Positions 1-8,000 of a stretch of DNA of 64,000 bases are shown here, piece after piece (the stretch's first letter is position 1; every line of letters begins with the position of its first letter). The stretch lies in contig JANRJM010000004.1 of the NCBI GenBank assembly GCA_033763975.1, positions 40,039 through 104,038 on the forward strand, written 5' to 3'. The notes under the pieces were generated by a model, which was not told where the DNA came from, did not search any database, and saw only the letters and a list, made by a program, of their open reading frames with translations. This DNA is from Planctomycetota bacterium. Lineage in GTDB: Bacteria > Planctomycetota > Phycisphaerae > Phycisphaerales > UBA1924. Position numbers and translations under genes: made by a program.

Positions 1-795
1 CTCGCCCGCGCGGGCGGCGTCCCCGTCGCGCTCGGCGGCCCGCATCGCCTCGTGGTCGGCGCGGTTCAGTTCCAGCAGGCGCTCGACCGTCGGCAGGTTC
101 GCCGGGATCCGGCGCGCGATCTTCGACTTCGCGTCCGGGTCCGCCGTCGAGATCCGCATCGTCCGGTCGAACGGCAGCTCGCCCCGGTGCACCATCTTCA
201 GGATCTCGACCGCCTGCGCCGCGATGTAGTCGCTCTCGAGGCAGCGCCGGCGGAAGATCATCCGCGTCACTTCGATCTTCTTCGCCAGGCGGATCTCTTC
301 CTCGCGCGTCAGCAGCGGGATCGTCCCCATCTGCGACAGGTACATCCGCACCGGGTCGTCGATCCGCTTGCCGGTGGTCTCCTCCGTCACGACCTCGGCG
401 AGGTCCTTCTGGAGCTGGGCCTCTTCCTCGTCCACCTCGCACGCCGCGCTCGGCGACGGCGCGGGCGCGTGCAGCGCGTGGCGGAGCGACACCGCCTCGG
501 CGCTGCGCTCGCCCCCCGAGACGCTCATCGCCCGGAACAGCATCGGCAGCGACCCGCGCGGGGCCCCGGGCGTCTCGCCGCGCTCCAGCGCCTGGCGGTG
601 CAGGCGAGCCTTGTACTCGAGCTCGTCGACCAGCTCGATCCCGGCCCGGTCGATCAGCACCAGCAGCTCGTCGATCCGCGCGGGATCGACCATCTCGTCG
701 GGGAGCGTGTTGTTGAGCTCCTCGTAGCTCAGCCAGCCACGGCACTTGCCCAGGTCCAGCAACTGCGTCATCGCGGGATGCAGATCTGCGAACAC
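1..795 (-). CDS. rpoD: RNA polymerase primary sigma factor RpoD, N-terminal part (cut by window edge)
   Basis: Housekeeping sigma-70 factor that directs RNA polymerase to promoters. The visible 265 residues carry region 1.1 (LSYEELNNTLPDEMVD, then GIELVDE) and the start of region 1.2 (DDPVRMYLSQMGTIPLL, TREEEIRLAKKIE). Regions 2-4, which contact the -10 and -35 boxes, lie beyond base 1. I chose the GTG at 795 because an AAGGAG site sits 7 nt before it; an ATG eight codons further in (771) is the alternative. It lies 133 bases downstream of dnaG on the same strand, the order of the classical macromolecular-synthesis operon; rpsU is absent. A variable acidic linker separates regions 1.1 and 1.2, as is common in the family. 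Confidence 0.93.
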   Translation of the reverse strand, partial: MFADLHPAMTQLLDLGKCRGWLSYEELNNTLPDEMVDPARIDELLVLIDRAGIELVDELEYKARLHRQALERGETPGAPRGSLPMLFRAMSVSGGERSAEAVSLRHALHAPAPSPSAACEVDEEEAQLQKDLAEVVTEETTGKRIDDPVRMYLSQMGTIPLLTREEEIRLAKKIEVTRMIFRRRCLESDYIAAQAVEILKMVHRGELPFDRTMRISTADPDAKSKIARRIPANLPTVERLLELNRADHEAMRAAERDGDAARAGE

Positions 796-928
796 ACGCG
801 TCTCCTTGCGAGCCGGGGGCGCTGTCCGCCGCCCCTCGGGCACAACCACCTCGCCCGTCCGGTCATCCTGCCGGCTGGGGCATTCTCTCCCGAACGTCCG
901 CACGCTCCCGTCGCGCGGACGACGTCCC

Positions 929-2827
929 TCACCCGCCCGGGCGCGGGAGCACCCGCCGGTCCGCGCCCATCGCCGCCCGAGCGCGGCGTGTGGATTCCAA
1001 GAGTCGGATCGCCGCGTCCAGCGACGGATCCCTCGCCGCGTCACGCGCCGTGCCGTCGCCCGGCTTCACCTCGAAGTGTCCCGCCTCGACCGCAGCCCGC
1101 GCGCGGCACGAATCAAAGTGCCGGCGCAGCCGCTCGTCGTCGCCGTCGGTTTCGGCGTGCACGCGCGACATCAGCCCGACGACGGACGCCCGCACCAACG
1201 CATCCTCGGTCTGCCCGAGCACCGCGTTTGTGTCCGGTTCCACGCCGTTCTCGCCCAGACGCGAGATCGTTGCTGCGAGCACGCCCATCACCGGGGAACC
1301 ATACGCCGCCGACACGACCAGCGCCCGCCCCGCCTCGTCCAGCGCCCCCCACAGGCTTCCGCGGCACAGGATGCACCCCAGCAGGTGCTCGGCGGCGGAA
1401 AGCGTGCCCCGCTGCAGGCGAGCCAGCTCGGTCTCCCCGCGTGCGGCGCTGTCCACGCCCGGCCCGGGCGTCGGGCCCCGGCGCGCGCTCCGCCCCGCCG
1501 GCATCACCGCCCGGACGACATCGAGCGTCAGCCCCGAGATCTCCGCGAGCCGGCGCTCGATGAGCGCGCGGCGCATCGGGTCGGCCTGCTCCCAGCCCAT
1601 CTCCACCAGCTTGCCCATCTCTTCTTTCAGGCCCTTCTCCAGGGCCGACATCCCCGCCCCGCGCAGCCGGTCCCGCACCCGGTCGAACCGGTACTCCAGC
1701 AGGTCGCGCGAGGACGCGAGCACGCGCCGGAAGACCTCGGCCCCGCCGTCGCGCTTCAGCAGTTCGTCCGGGTCCTTCGCGTCCGTGGCGCTCCGCAGCG
1801 TGGCGATGCGCACGTCGATCGGCTCGCCGAAGAAGACCGGCACCGCCCGGTCGGCGGCCCGCTGCCCGGCGTCGTCACCGTCGAACAGCAGAATCACCGT
1901 ATCGCACCGCGCACGCAGCTCGCGCGCGTGCGCGGGCGTCAGCGCCGTGCCGAGCGTCGCGACGGCGTGCTCGAACCCGTGCTGGTGGCAAGCGATCACG
2001 TCCGTGTACCCCTCGCACACGATCGCCGTGCGCGCACGCTGGATCGCCTGTCCGGCCAGGTGCAGCGCGTACAGCGTCGCGGACTTGTCGAACAGCGGGG
2101 TGTCGGGCGAGTTCAGGTACTTCGGCTCGTCCTCGTCCCGCAGCTTGCGGGCGCCGAACGCGATGGTCTGCCCGGCCTTGTTGTGGATCGGGAACATGAG
2201 CCGCCGGCGGAACAGGTCGTAGCACCCCTCGGCGCTCTCCCGCCTCTTGATGAGCCCCGCGCCCAGCAGCGACGCCTCGTCGACGCCCTTCTGGCGGGCA
2301 CGCAGGATGAGCCCGTCCCAGCGGTCGGGCGAGGCGCCCAGCTCGAACCGCTCGACCATCGCCGGGCTGATGCCCCGGCGCGCGATCATCTCGCGCGCTT
2401 CGCGCCCGTGCTCGTGCTCGCGGAGAATCTGGCGGAAGAACCGGCTCGCCTCGGCGGAGGCGTCCAGCATCGTCCGGCGCGTCGGCTCCCCCGGCGCCGC
2501 GGCCTGCGCGGACGCCCTCGTCAGCGTGATGCCCGCGCGATCCGCGAGATACTCGAGCGCCTCGCGGAACGACATCGAGTCGGCCTTCATGACGAAGGAG
2601 ATGACGTCGCCCGCCTCGCCGCACACGAAGCAGTGGTACATCTGCTTCGCGGGCACGACGTACATCGACGGGTTGTGGTCGTCGTGGAAGGGGCAGAGGC
2701 AGACGAACTCGCGCCCCTTCGGGCGCAACTGGACGCGCTCGCCGACGATCCGCACGATGTCGCTCGCGTCCTTGACGCGGTCGACGTCGCGCGTGTCGCG
2801 CAGCCCGGAGCGCCAGAGGTTCGCCAC
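929..2827 (-). CDS. dnaG: DNA primase DnaG
   Basis: Synthesises RNA primers at the replication fork together with the replicative helicase. The N-terminal CHC2 zinc finger is visible (CLCPFH about residues 43-48, then YHCFVCGEAGD). It is followed by the RNA-polymerase domain and the Toprim core (AIVCEGYTDVI about residue 267; LLFDGDDAGQRA about 312, the metal-binding DxD). The C-terminal helicase-binding part is poorly conserved. At about 632 aa the length is normal. I prefer the GTG at 2827 because GGGGAG lies 8 nt upstream; an in-frame GTG at 2854 would add nine residues with a poorer site. rpoD follows on the same strand, so the two are probably co-transcribed. Confidence 0.96.
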   Translation of the reverse strand: MANLWRSGLRDTRDVDRVKDASDIVRIVGERVQLRPKGREFVCLCPFHDDHNPSMYVVPAKQMYHCFVCGEAGDVISFVMKADSMSFREALEYLADRAGITLTRASAQAAAPGEPTRRTMLDASAEASRFFRQILREHEHGREAREMIARRGISPAMVERFELGASPDRWDGLILRARQKGVDEASLLGAGLIKRRESAEGCYDLFRRRLMFPIHNKAGQTIAFGARKLRDEDEPKYLNSPDTPLFDKSATLYALHLAGQAIQRARTAIVCEGYTDVIACHQHGFEHAVATLGTALTPAHARELRARCDTVILLFDGDDAGQRAADRAVPVFFGEPIDVRIATLRSATDAKDPDELLKRDGGAEVFRRVLASSRDLLEYRFDRVRDRLRGAGMSALEKGLKEEMGKLVEMGWEQADPMRRALIERRLAEISGLTLDVVRAVMPAGRSARRGPTPGPGVDSAARGETELARLQRGTLSAAEHLLGCILCRGSLWGALDEAGRALVVSAAYGSPVMGVLAATISRLGENGVEPDTNAVLGQTEDALVRASVVGLMSRVHAETDGDDERLRRHFDSCRARAAVEAGHFEVKPGDGTARDAARDPSLDAAIRLLESTRRARAAMGADRRVLPRPGG

Positions 2828-2995
2828 GTGTGTCGCTCCCCGGCGAGGCACCACGCGAGGCCCCGCCCGCGTCGTCCTGCCGCGACGTTCACCGTAGCAC
2901 GCGCCGCGCCTGCGGCAACCAAAAGGCCGACATGGGCGCCCCAGGCCGCACCGAGCCGCGAGTTCTCGACCCGTCGGCCCGGGTTATCGCGGACG

Positions 2996-3001
2996 TACGA
3001 T
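2996..3001 (+). promoter_or_regulatory. -10 box TACGAT of acylphosphatase gene, leaderless arrangement
   Basis: TACGAT ends 6 nt before the ATG at 3008, so the expected transcription start is the A of the start codon. No Shine-Dalgarno sequence precedes the gene. A -35 box is not obvious. Confidence 0.55.
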
Positions 3002-3007
3002 TCCCGC

Positions 3008-3307
3008 ATGACCCACCGGGACGGCGGGAGCGGCAACCTGACGCGGGCGCGGGTGACCTATTCAGGCCGCGTCCAGGGCGTGGGGTTCCGGGCAACCGTT
3101 CGGTCGATCGCCTCGGGGCACCCGATCACGGGATGGGTGCGCAACGACCCCGCGGGCACGGTGACGCTCGAGGCGCAGGGGGCCGCGACGGACGTGGAGG
3201 GCTTCCTGGCCGCGGTGCGGGGCGGTGCGCCCGGGTACATCGCGTCCGAGCGCCGGGAGAACGCGGAACTCGCACCCGACGAATCGGGGTTCGAGATCCG
3301 CCGGTAG
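3008..3307 (+). CDS. acyP: Acylphosphatase
   Basis: Small cytosolic enzyme that hydrolyses acyl phosphates such as carbamoyl phosphate. The 99 aa product has the family signature GRVQGVGFRATVR, whose Arg forms the phosphate cradle. The catalytic Asn lies in GWVRNDPAG. The rest fits the alpha/beta sandwich, including a VEGFLAAVRGG segment. An N-terminal extension of about 15 polar residues precedes the domain. The gene is divergent from dnaG across about 180 bases and is followed 30 bases later by a HAD phosphatase on the same strand. The start is fixed by the -10 box immediately upstream. Confidence 0.92.
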   Translation: MTHRDGGSGNLTRARVTYSGRVQGVGFRATVRSIASGHPITGWVRNDPAGTVTLEAQGAATDVEGFLAAVRGGAPGYIASERRENAELAPDESGFEIRR

Positions 3308-3323
3308 GGCCGCTCGCCCGGCG

Positions 3324-3329
3324 TAGGCT
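3324..3329 (+). promoter_or_regulatory. -10 box TAGGCT of HAD phosphatase gene, leaderless arrangement
   Basis: TAGGCT is followed 8 nt later by the GTG at 3338. Together with the missing Shine-Dalgarno sequence, this favours 3338 as both transcription and translation start. Confidence 0.4.
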
Positions 3330-3337
3330 TGGCCCGC

Positions 3338-4051
3338 GTGCTCGTGCTCTTCGACATCGACCTCACGCTGCTCACGACCAACGGGGCGGGGATGCGCGCG
3401 ATGGTCCGCGCGGGGGAGGCGCTCTTCGGCGGGGGTTTCCACGCCGAGGGCATCGCGTTCGCCGGGCGGCTGGACCCGCTGATCATCGCCGACCTGTTCC
3501 GTGCGAACGGCGTCGAGCCCGCGCCCGATGACGCGGCGCGATTCCGGGCGGCGTACGCCGCCGAGTTGGCGCGGGCGATGGCCCTTCCCGGCGCAGCCCG
3601 CGCGCTGCCGGGGGTGCACGACCTGCTGGGCGCGCTGCGGGCGCGCCGCCCCGGCGACGCGCGCCTGGCCCTGGGCGTGCTGACGGGGAACTTCGAGGAG
3701 ACGGGCACGATGAAGCTGCACGCCGCGGGCATCGATGTCGGTCAGTTCGACGTGCGGGCGTGGGGAGACCAGTCGGTGTCGCGCCCGCCGGTGCGGTCGG
3801 ACCTGGTGGTGTGCGGGATGCGCTCGTACGCGGCGGTGCGGGGCGCGTCGTGCGACGCGTCGCGCGTGGTGGTGGTGGGGGACACCGAGCACGACGTGGC
3901 GGCGGCGCGGGCGCACGGCTGCCGCGCGTTGGGCGTGGCGACCGGGCGGACGCCCGCCCCCGCGCTTGCCGAAGCGGGCGCGGACGTGGTGTTCGAGGAC
4001 CTGTCGGACACTTCGCGCGTGCTGCGCGCGTTTGATGCGCTTGTCGGTTGA
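3338..4051 (+). CDS. HAD-superfamily phosphatase (phosphoglycolate phosphatase-like)
   Basis: Predicted cytosolic small-molecule phosphatase of about 237 aa. HAD motif I is DIDLTLL close to the N-terminus (nucleophile Asp, then DxD). Motif II lies in LGVLTGNFEETG, and motif IV is VVVGDTEHDVAAA, which holds the metal-binding acids. A helical cap of roughly 80 residues sits between motifs I and II, as in the phosphoglycolate phosphatase type; the substrate cannot be told from sequence. I chose GTG 3338 because a -10 box lies 8 nt upstream and it begins right at the first strand. TTG 3329 is an alternative adding three residues. Its end lies about 75 bases before the next gene. Confidence 0.82.
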   Translation: MLVLFDIDLTLLTTNGAGMRAMVRAGEALFGGGFHAEGIAFAGRLDPLIIADLFRANGVEPAPDDAARFRAAYAAELARAMALPGAARALPGVHDLLGALRARRPGDARLALGVLTGNFEETGTMKLHAAGIDVGQFDVRAWGDQSVSRPPVRSDLVVCGMRSYAAVRGASCDASRVVVVGDTEHDVAAARAHGCRALGVATGRTPAPALAEAGADVVFEDLSDTSRVLRAFDALVG

Positions 4052-4125
4052 TCGACGGGTGTCGCGGACACCGCTATGGTTCCCCTTGTGGTTGCGAGGC
4101 GCCCGACGGGCCGGAGCGTGCCGAG

Positions 4126-4875
4126 ATGGCGGAGAGTTTTCGAGCGCTGTGCAACGATTTCTATGTGAACCTCAAGCTGAGCGTGCGGATGGAGCTTCCG
4201 CGCACGCGGGAGACGGTGCTCGACCTGTTCGAGCGCGTGCGTCGGCAGTTCCCGCACATGACCGGGTTCCGCAAGTTCAAGGACGAACTGGCCCTCGAGA
4301 GCCCGCAGGACCAGATGCCGCACCGCTGGCTCTCGATGCGCGCCACCTCGGTGCGTGCGGGCGTGGTGAACCCGCCGACCATGGAGGAGGGGTACTCGCT
4401 GCACTCGCAGGTCCTGGAGATCGCGCCCACGTACCTCTCCATCAGCCCGCTGGACGTGGACTACGTCGAACTGCTCTACGGATTTGATCTCGCGGCGAAC
4501 GGCAACCACGACGCCATCGTGCAGGACGCGCTGATCCCCGGCTCGCCCCTGGCGGCCCTCATCGACATCCCCAACACCACGCCCATCGACTGCCAGCCGC
4601 TGATCGGCCTGGCGCTGGGCAAGCGGGGCGACGTCGAGGCGTACTTCGAGGTCAAGACGCGCCCCGGGCAGAACTCGGCGCGCGACATCGAGCCGGGCTC
4701 GGAGCCGATCAGCATCTACTGCACCCTGCGGAAGTTCGGCGGGCTGACGGAGACCAAGGAACTGCCCGAGATCCTCGCGAAGCTGGCGAAGACCGGGGAG
4801 GATCTGGTGGAGCACCGCGTCGTGCCGGGGCTGATCGTGCCGATCCGCGAGGCGATCGCCTCGGGCAACGCATGA
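4126..4875 (+). CDS. Conserved-looking protein of unknown function
   Basis: Soluble protein of 249 aa that I do not recognise. It has no signal peptide or membrane segment. The composition is that of a folded cytosolic protein: an N-terminal helical part (FRALCNDFYVNLKLSVRMEL, LDLFERVRRQFP), a central part rich in beta-like segments (YVELLYGFDL, DVEAYFEVKTRP) and a C-terminal helix pair. Its stop overlaps the start of the next gene by 4 nt (ATGA), so the two are translationally coupled. I took ATG 4126 rather than in-frame TTG 4048 because the added 26 residues are Cys/Gly/Arg-rich and do not look folded. A TATGGT hexamer at 4075-4080 could be its -10 box, giving a leader of about 40 nt. Confidence 0.7.
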   Translation: MAESFRALCNDFYVNLKLSVRMELPRTRETVLDLFERVRRQFPHMTGFRKFKDELALESPQDQMPHRWLSMRATSVRAGVVNPPTMEEGYSLHSQVLEIAPTYLSISPLDVDYVELLYGFDLAANGNHDAIVQDALIPGSPLAALIDIPNTTPIDCQPLIGLALGKRGDVEAYFEVKTRPGQNSARDIEPGSEPISIYCTLRKFGGLTETKELPEILAKLAKTGEDLVEHRVVPGLIVPIREAIASGNA

Positions 4876-5201
4876 CCGGCGTGCTGACCAGCGCCGCGAC
4901 CCCGCCCGCGCCGCGCGCCGAGGGGGTGGGCCCGCTGCTGCTGTGGCTGGGCGTGCTGATCGGCGTCGTGGTCGTGCTGGGCCTGGTCGTGGTGATCATC
5001 CGGCGGCGGACGCTGGCCTCGGACCGGTCGAACCAGGCGGAACGGACGCTGATGGAAGGGCTGCGCGAGCTGCGGGACAGCGGGAAGATGACCGAGGAGG
5101 AGTACGCCGCGGCCCGGCGGAGCATGGCGGCCCGCATGGCGGGGAAGCCCCGCCCGACGACCCGCGGGGACGATCGCCCCGAGCGGGACGCGCACGGGTG
5201 A
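4872..5201 (+). CDS. Small single-span membrane protein with SHOCT-like C-terminus
   Basis: The 109 aa product has a short Pro/Ala-rich N-terminus. One strong transmembrane helix follows (about residues 20-45, GPLLLWLGVLIGVVVVLGLV), then a basic stop-transfer RRR. The cytoplasmic tail contains GLRELRDSGKMTEEEYAAAR, which matches the SHOCT pattern (short helix, G-x-[IL]-[ST]-x-E-E-[FY]) seen at the C-termini of many bacterial membrane proteins. The precise role is unknown. Its ATG overlaps the upstream stop, making a two-gene unit with the unknown protein before it. Confidence 0.72.
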   Translation: MTGVLTSAATPPAPRAEGVGPLLLWLGVLIGVVVVLGLVVVIIRRRTLASDRSNQAERTLMEGLRELRDSGKMTEEEYAAARRSMAARMAGKPRPTTRGDDRPERDAHG

Positions 5202-5307
5202 CCGACAGCCGATAACGGGCGTCCGTCGACGCGCGATGCAGACGTGGGCCTGACACGCCGATAGACTTGCGAGGTAGGCGCGGGAAGAACCGCGCGGCGA
5301 GGGATCC

Positions 5308-6633
5308 ATGGCGAAGAACAAGCAGGACGGCGGCGACGTTCCCCCCACAACCACCGGCGACACGGGGGGAGCCGGGTTTCGCGCCCGCAAGGTGACGACG
5401 TGCTCGTTCTGCGGGAAGACCAGCCGCGAGGTCGGCCCGATGGTGGAGGGGCCGAACCAGGTCTACGTGTGCTCCTCGTGCGTGGACCTGTGCCAGAACA
5501 TCTTCCGCCAGGAACGCCGGCGGGTGAGCTCGGCGACGACCTGGCTGCGCGAGGTGCCCGCGCCGCGCGAGATCAAGACGTACCTGGACCAGTACGTGAT
5601 CGGGCAGGACCACGCGAAGCGGGCGCTGGCCGTCGCGGTGCACAACCACTACAAGCGTCTGCTGCACCTGGAATCCGCCGAGGCGGGGAGCGTCGAGCTC
5701 GACAAGAGCAACATCCTGCTGATCGGGGCGACGGGCTCTGGCAAGACGCTTCTGGCCCGCACGCTGGCGCGGATGCTGAAGGTGCCCTTCGCCATCGGCG
5801 ACGCGACGACGCTGACCGAGGCCGGGTACGTGGGCGAAGACGTCGAGAACCTGCTGCTGAAGCTGCTGCAGAGCGCGGACTTTGACCTCGAGGCCGCCCA
5901 GCGGGGCATCATCTACGTCGACGAGATCGACAAGATCGGCAAGACGAGCAACAACGTGTCGATCACGCGCGATGTCTCGGGCGAGGGCGTGCAGCAGAGC
6001 CTGCTGAAGATGCTCGAAGGCACGGTGAGCAACGTGCCCCCGCAGGGCGGGCGCAAGCACCCCGAGCAGCAGTACATCCAGGTCGATACGTCGAACATCC
6101 TGTTCATCTGCGGCGGGACGTTCACCGGGCTGGAGGAGATCATCCGCCGGCGCCTGGGCAAGAGCCGCATCGGCTTCCACGACTCGCACTCCACCGCCGA
6201 CGACGTGCGCGAGACACGCCGCGTGCTGCAGCAGGTCACGCCCGAGGACCTCGTCGACTACGGGATGATCCCCGAGTTCATCGGGCGACTGCCCGTGCTT
6301 GCGCCGCTCGAGCCGCTCACCGTCGACACGCTGGTCCACATCCTCACCGAGCCCAAGAACGCCATCGTGCGCCAGTACGAGCACCTCTTCGGGCTCGAGA
6401 ACGCGAAGCTCTCGTTCACGCCCGCGGCCCTGCGGCGCATCGCCGAGAAGGCCCTGAAGCGCGACACCGGCGCCCGCGCGCTGCGCTCCGTGATGGAAGA
6501 GATCATGCTCGACCTCATGTTCGAGCTGCCCGAGCACCGCGCCGAGGGCGTCGAGTTCGTGATCGACGAGAGCGCGGTCGACCGGCGCCGCTCGCTCGCC
6601 GAGCTGCGCGTGGCTCGCAAGGAATCCGCGTAA
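5308..6633 (+). CDS. clpX: ATP-dependent Clp protease ATP-binding subunit ClpX
   Basis: AAA+ unfoldase that feeds proteins to ClpP. Visible elements in order are the N-terminal C4 zinc-binding domain (CSFCGKT about residue 32, VCSSCVDLC about 53-61), Walker A GATGSGKT (about 140), pore loop GYVGED, Walker [12 protein letters not shown] (about 200), an IGF tripeptide in SRIGFHDS matching the ClpP-docking loop, and the C-terminal AAA+ lid ([15 protein letters not shown]). At 441 aa the length is typical. An N-terminal extension of about 28 residues rich in Gly/Thr precedes the zinc finger. TAGACT at 5262-5267 is a plausible -10 with a leader of about 40 nt. clpP is not in the window. It converges tail-to-tail with the next gene with no spacer. 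Confidence 0.97.
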   Translation: MAKNKQDGGDVPPTTTGDTGGAGFRARKVTTCSFCGKTSREVGPMVEGPNQVYVCSSCVDLCQNIFRQERRRVSSATTWLREVPAPREIKTYLDQYVIGQDHAKRALAVAVHNHYKRLLHLESAEAGSVELDKSNILLIGATGSGKTLLARTLARMLKVPFAIGDATTLTEAGYVGEDVENLLLKLLQSADFDLEAAQRGIIYVDEIDKIGKTSNNVSITRDVSGEGVQQSLLKMLEGTVSNVPPQGGRKHPEQQYIQVDTSNILFICGGTFTGLEEIIRRRLGKSRIGFHDSHSTADDVRETRRVLQQVTPEDLVDYGMIPEFIGRLPVLAPLEPLTVDTLVHILTEPKNAIVRQYEHLFGLENAKLSFTPAALRRIAEKALKRDTGARALRSVMEEIMLDLMFELPEHRAEGVEFVIDESAVDRRRSLAELRVARKESA

Positions 6634-7989
6634 CTAGTTCAGCGGCGCGAACACCCACGCCCCGTGCGGCGCGCGCGTCGCGAGGTGCACGCGCACGCCC
6701 GTGTCGAGCAGCGGGCGGCATGCGCGTGCGTCGGTGGTGATGAGGTGCAGCGTGGCGCCGCGCGAGCGGACGTCGCGCAGCGACCCCGCGTGCGCCGCTT
6801 CCAGCAGCGGCGCGTGCGCGTCGGCCCACGCGGCCGCCGCCAGCAGCCCCCGCACCCCTGCCTCGTGCGACGCCTGCCCCTGGGCCACCAGGTGCAGCAC
6901 GCCGGTCTGGTCGCACGCGAGCCAGACGCCCGGGGCCGCCGGGCACGCGGTGGAGAGCGGCGCAATCCCGAGGTGCTCGAGCACGGCGGATTCCGGCGCG
7001 GTGGCGTCGGCGGCGCGGGCGTGCGAAGCCGTCCCGGTTCGCCCGGGCGAGGCGTGCGCGGTCTCGGGCGCCGGCGGGGCGGGCGAGGCCAGCGTGGCCG
7101 ATGGAGCGGATGCGGGTGCCAACGGGGGTGCCCCCGCGGGTGCGTCGGCCGCGCGTGCCGGGACGGCAGCGGCAGCGCGGCGCCGCGCGTCAGCACCGGT
7201 GATCATTCCCACCAGGGTGGCGACGTCGTGGGTCTCATCGGCCCGGAAGAGCAACTGCGTGGTGCACGCGCCGACCTTCGCGACGCGACAGCCGGTCTCG
7301 ATGGGGCGCGACAGGAAGACAGACGTCGCGAGGGCGACCTTCTGCTCGGCGACGGCCGCCCGCTCGTCGTCAGCGCCCATGAGGCCCAGGCGGAAGGTGG
7401 GGGCGTGCTCGCGGCTGTCGGCGAGATCGACGAAGTTCTTGATCGTGCGATAGGTCGAGACGACGGCGGGGTCGTCGGCGCCGCAGAGCACGGTGAGCGA
7501 GTCGATGCCAGGGGTGAGCGCGAAGTCGGCCTCGCCGGTCTCATCGACGCGGAGCACCCAACGGGCGCACTGCGACGCGGCGGCGTCGACGGCCTGCGCG
7601 AGCGTGGTGCCCGCGGGCGAGTGGGCCCCGCCGATGCGCGACGACACGCGCGCCTCGCTCCCGCGCGGCATCACCAGGTCCAGGCGCGTCTGCCCGCCCT
7701 GCACGCGCAGCAGGGCGACGGGCGCGTGGGCCGCGTCGGCCTGCGACTTGGCGTACTGCGTGACCCACGCCGCCCCGAGCACGGGGAGATGCCCGAGCAC
7801 GAGCCCCTCGATGTGCAGGGGGGCGGGTTCGGGCGCCGGGCGCTGCCGCGCGGGCGCGGGAGCCTCGTCGTTCACCAGGCGCAGCGGGACGGCGGGCGCG
7901 GGGTGCAGGAACAGGTCCGCGAGCGCGTCGCACTCAGACTCGCCCGCGCGGGCCGGCGCGTCCGGCAGGTCGGCAAAGGTGGGGTTCAC
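6634..7989 (-). CDS. Unknown protein encoded with the ParA-CBM48 ATPase
   Basis: The 451 aa product is not recognised. The N-terminal half contains beta/alpha-like segments resembling a P-loop-type fold without a Walker A (GLVLGHLPVLGAAWVTQYA; DSLTVLCGADDPAVVSTYRTI). A long Ala/Pro-rich, low-complexity linker (about residues 265-345) follows, then a C-terminal domain (GVWLACDQTGVLHLVAQG; LHLITTDARA). No signal peptide or membrane helix is seen. GTG 7989 lies 11 bases after the ParA-CBM48 stop and has GAGGAG upstream, so the two are one operon and probably act together. One possibility is an inactive partner ATPase or cargo adaptor; that is speculation. Confidence 0.65.
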   Translation of the reverse strand: MNPTFADLPDAPARAGESECDALADLFLHPAPAVPLRLVNDEAPAPARQRPAPEPAPLHIEGLVLGHLPVLGAAWVTQYAKSQADAAHAPVALLRVQGGQTRLDLVMPRGSEARVSSRIGGAHSPAGTTLAQAVDAAASQCARWVLRVDETGEADFALTPGIDSLTVLCGADDPAVVSTYRTIKNFVDLADSREHAPTFRLGLMGADDERAAVAEQKVALATSVFLSRPIETGCRVAKVGACTTQLLFRADETHDVATLVGMITGADARRRAAAAVPARAADAPAGAPPLAPASAPSATLASPAPPAPETAHASPGRTGTASHARAADATAPESAVLEHLGIAPLSTACPAAPGVWLACDQTGVLHLVAQGQASHEAGVRGLLAAAAWADAHAPLLEAAHAGSLRDVRSRGATLHLITTDARACRPLLDTGVRVHLATRAPHGAWVFAPLN

Positions 7990-8000
7990 GCCACGACTCC

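Noticed and set aside
746..3007. Long plus-strand frame leading into acylphosphatase
   Set aside because: It runs antisense through rpoD and dnaG and has no conserved domain until the acylphosphatase start at 3008.
4048..4125. In-frame TTG start giving 26 more residues on the unknown 249 aa protein
   Set aside because: The added segment is Cys/Gly/Arg-rich, has no ribosome site, and starts inside the end of the HAD gene.
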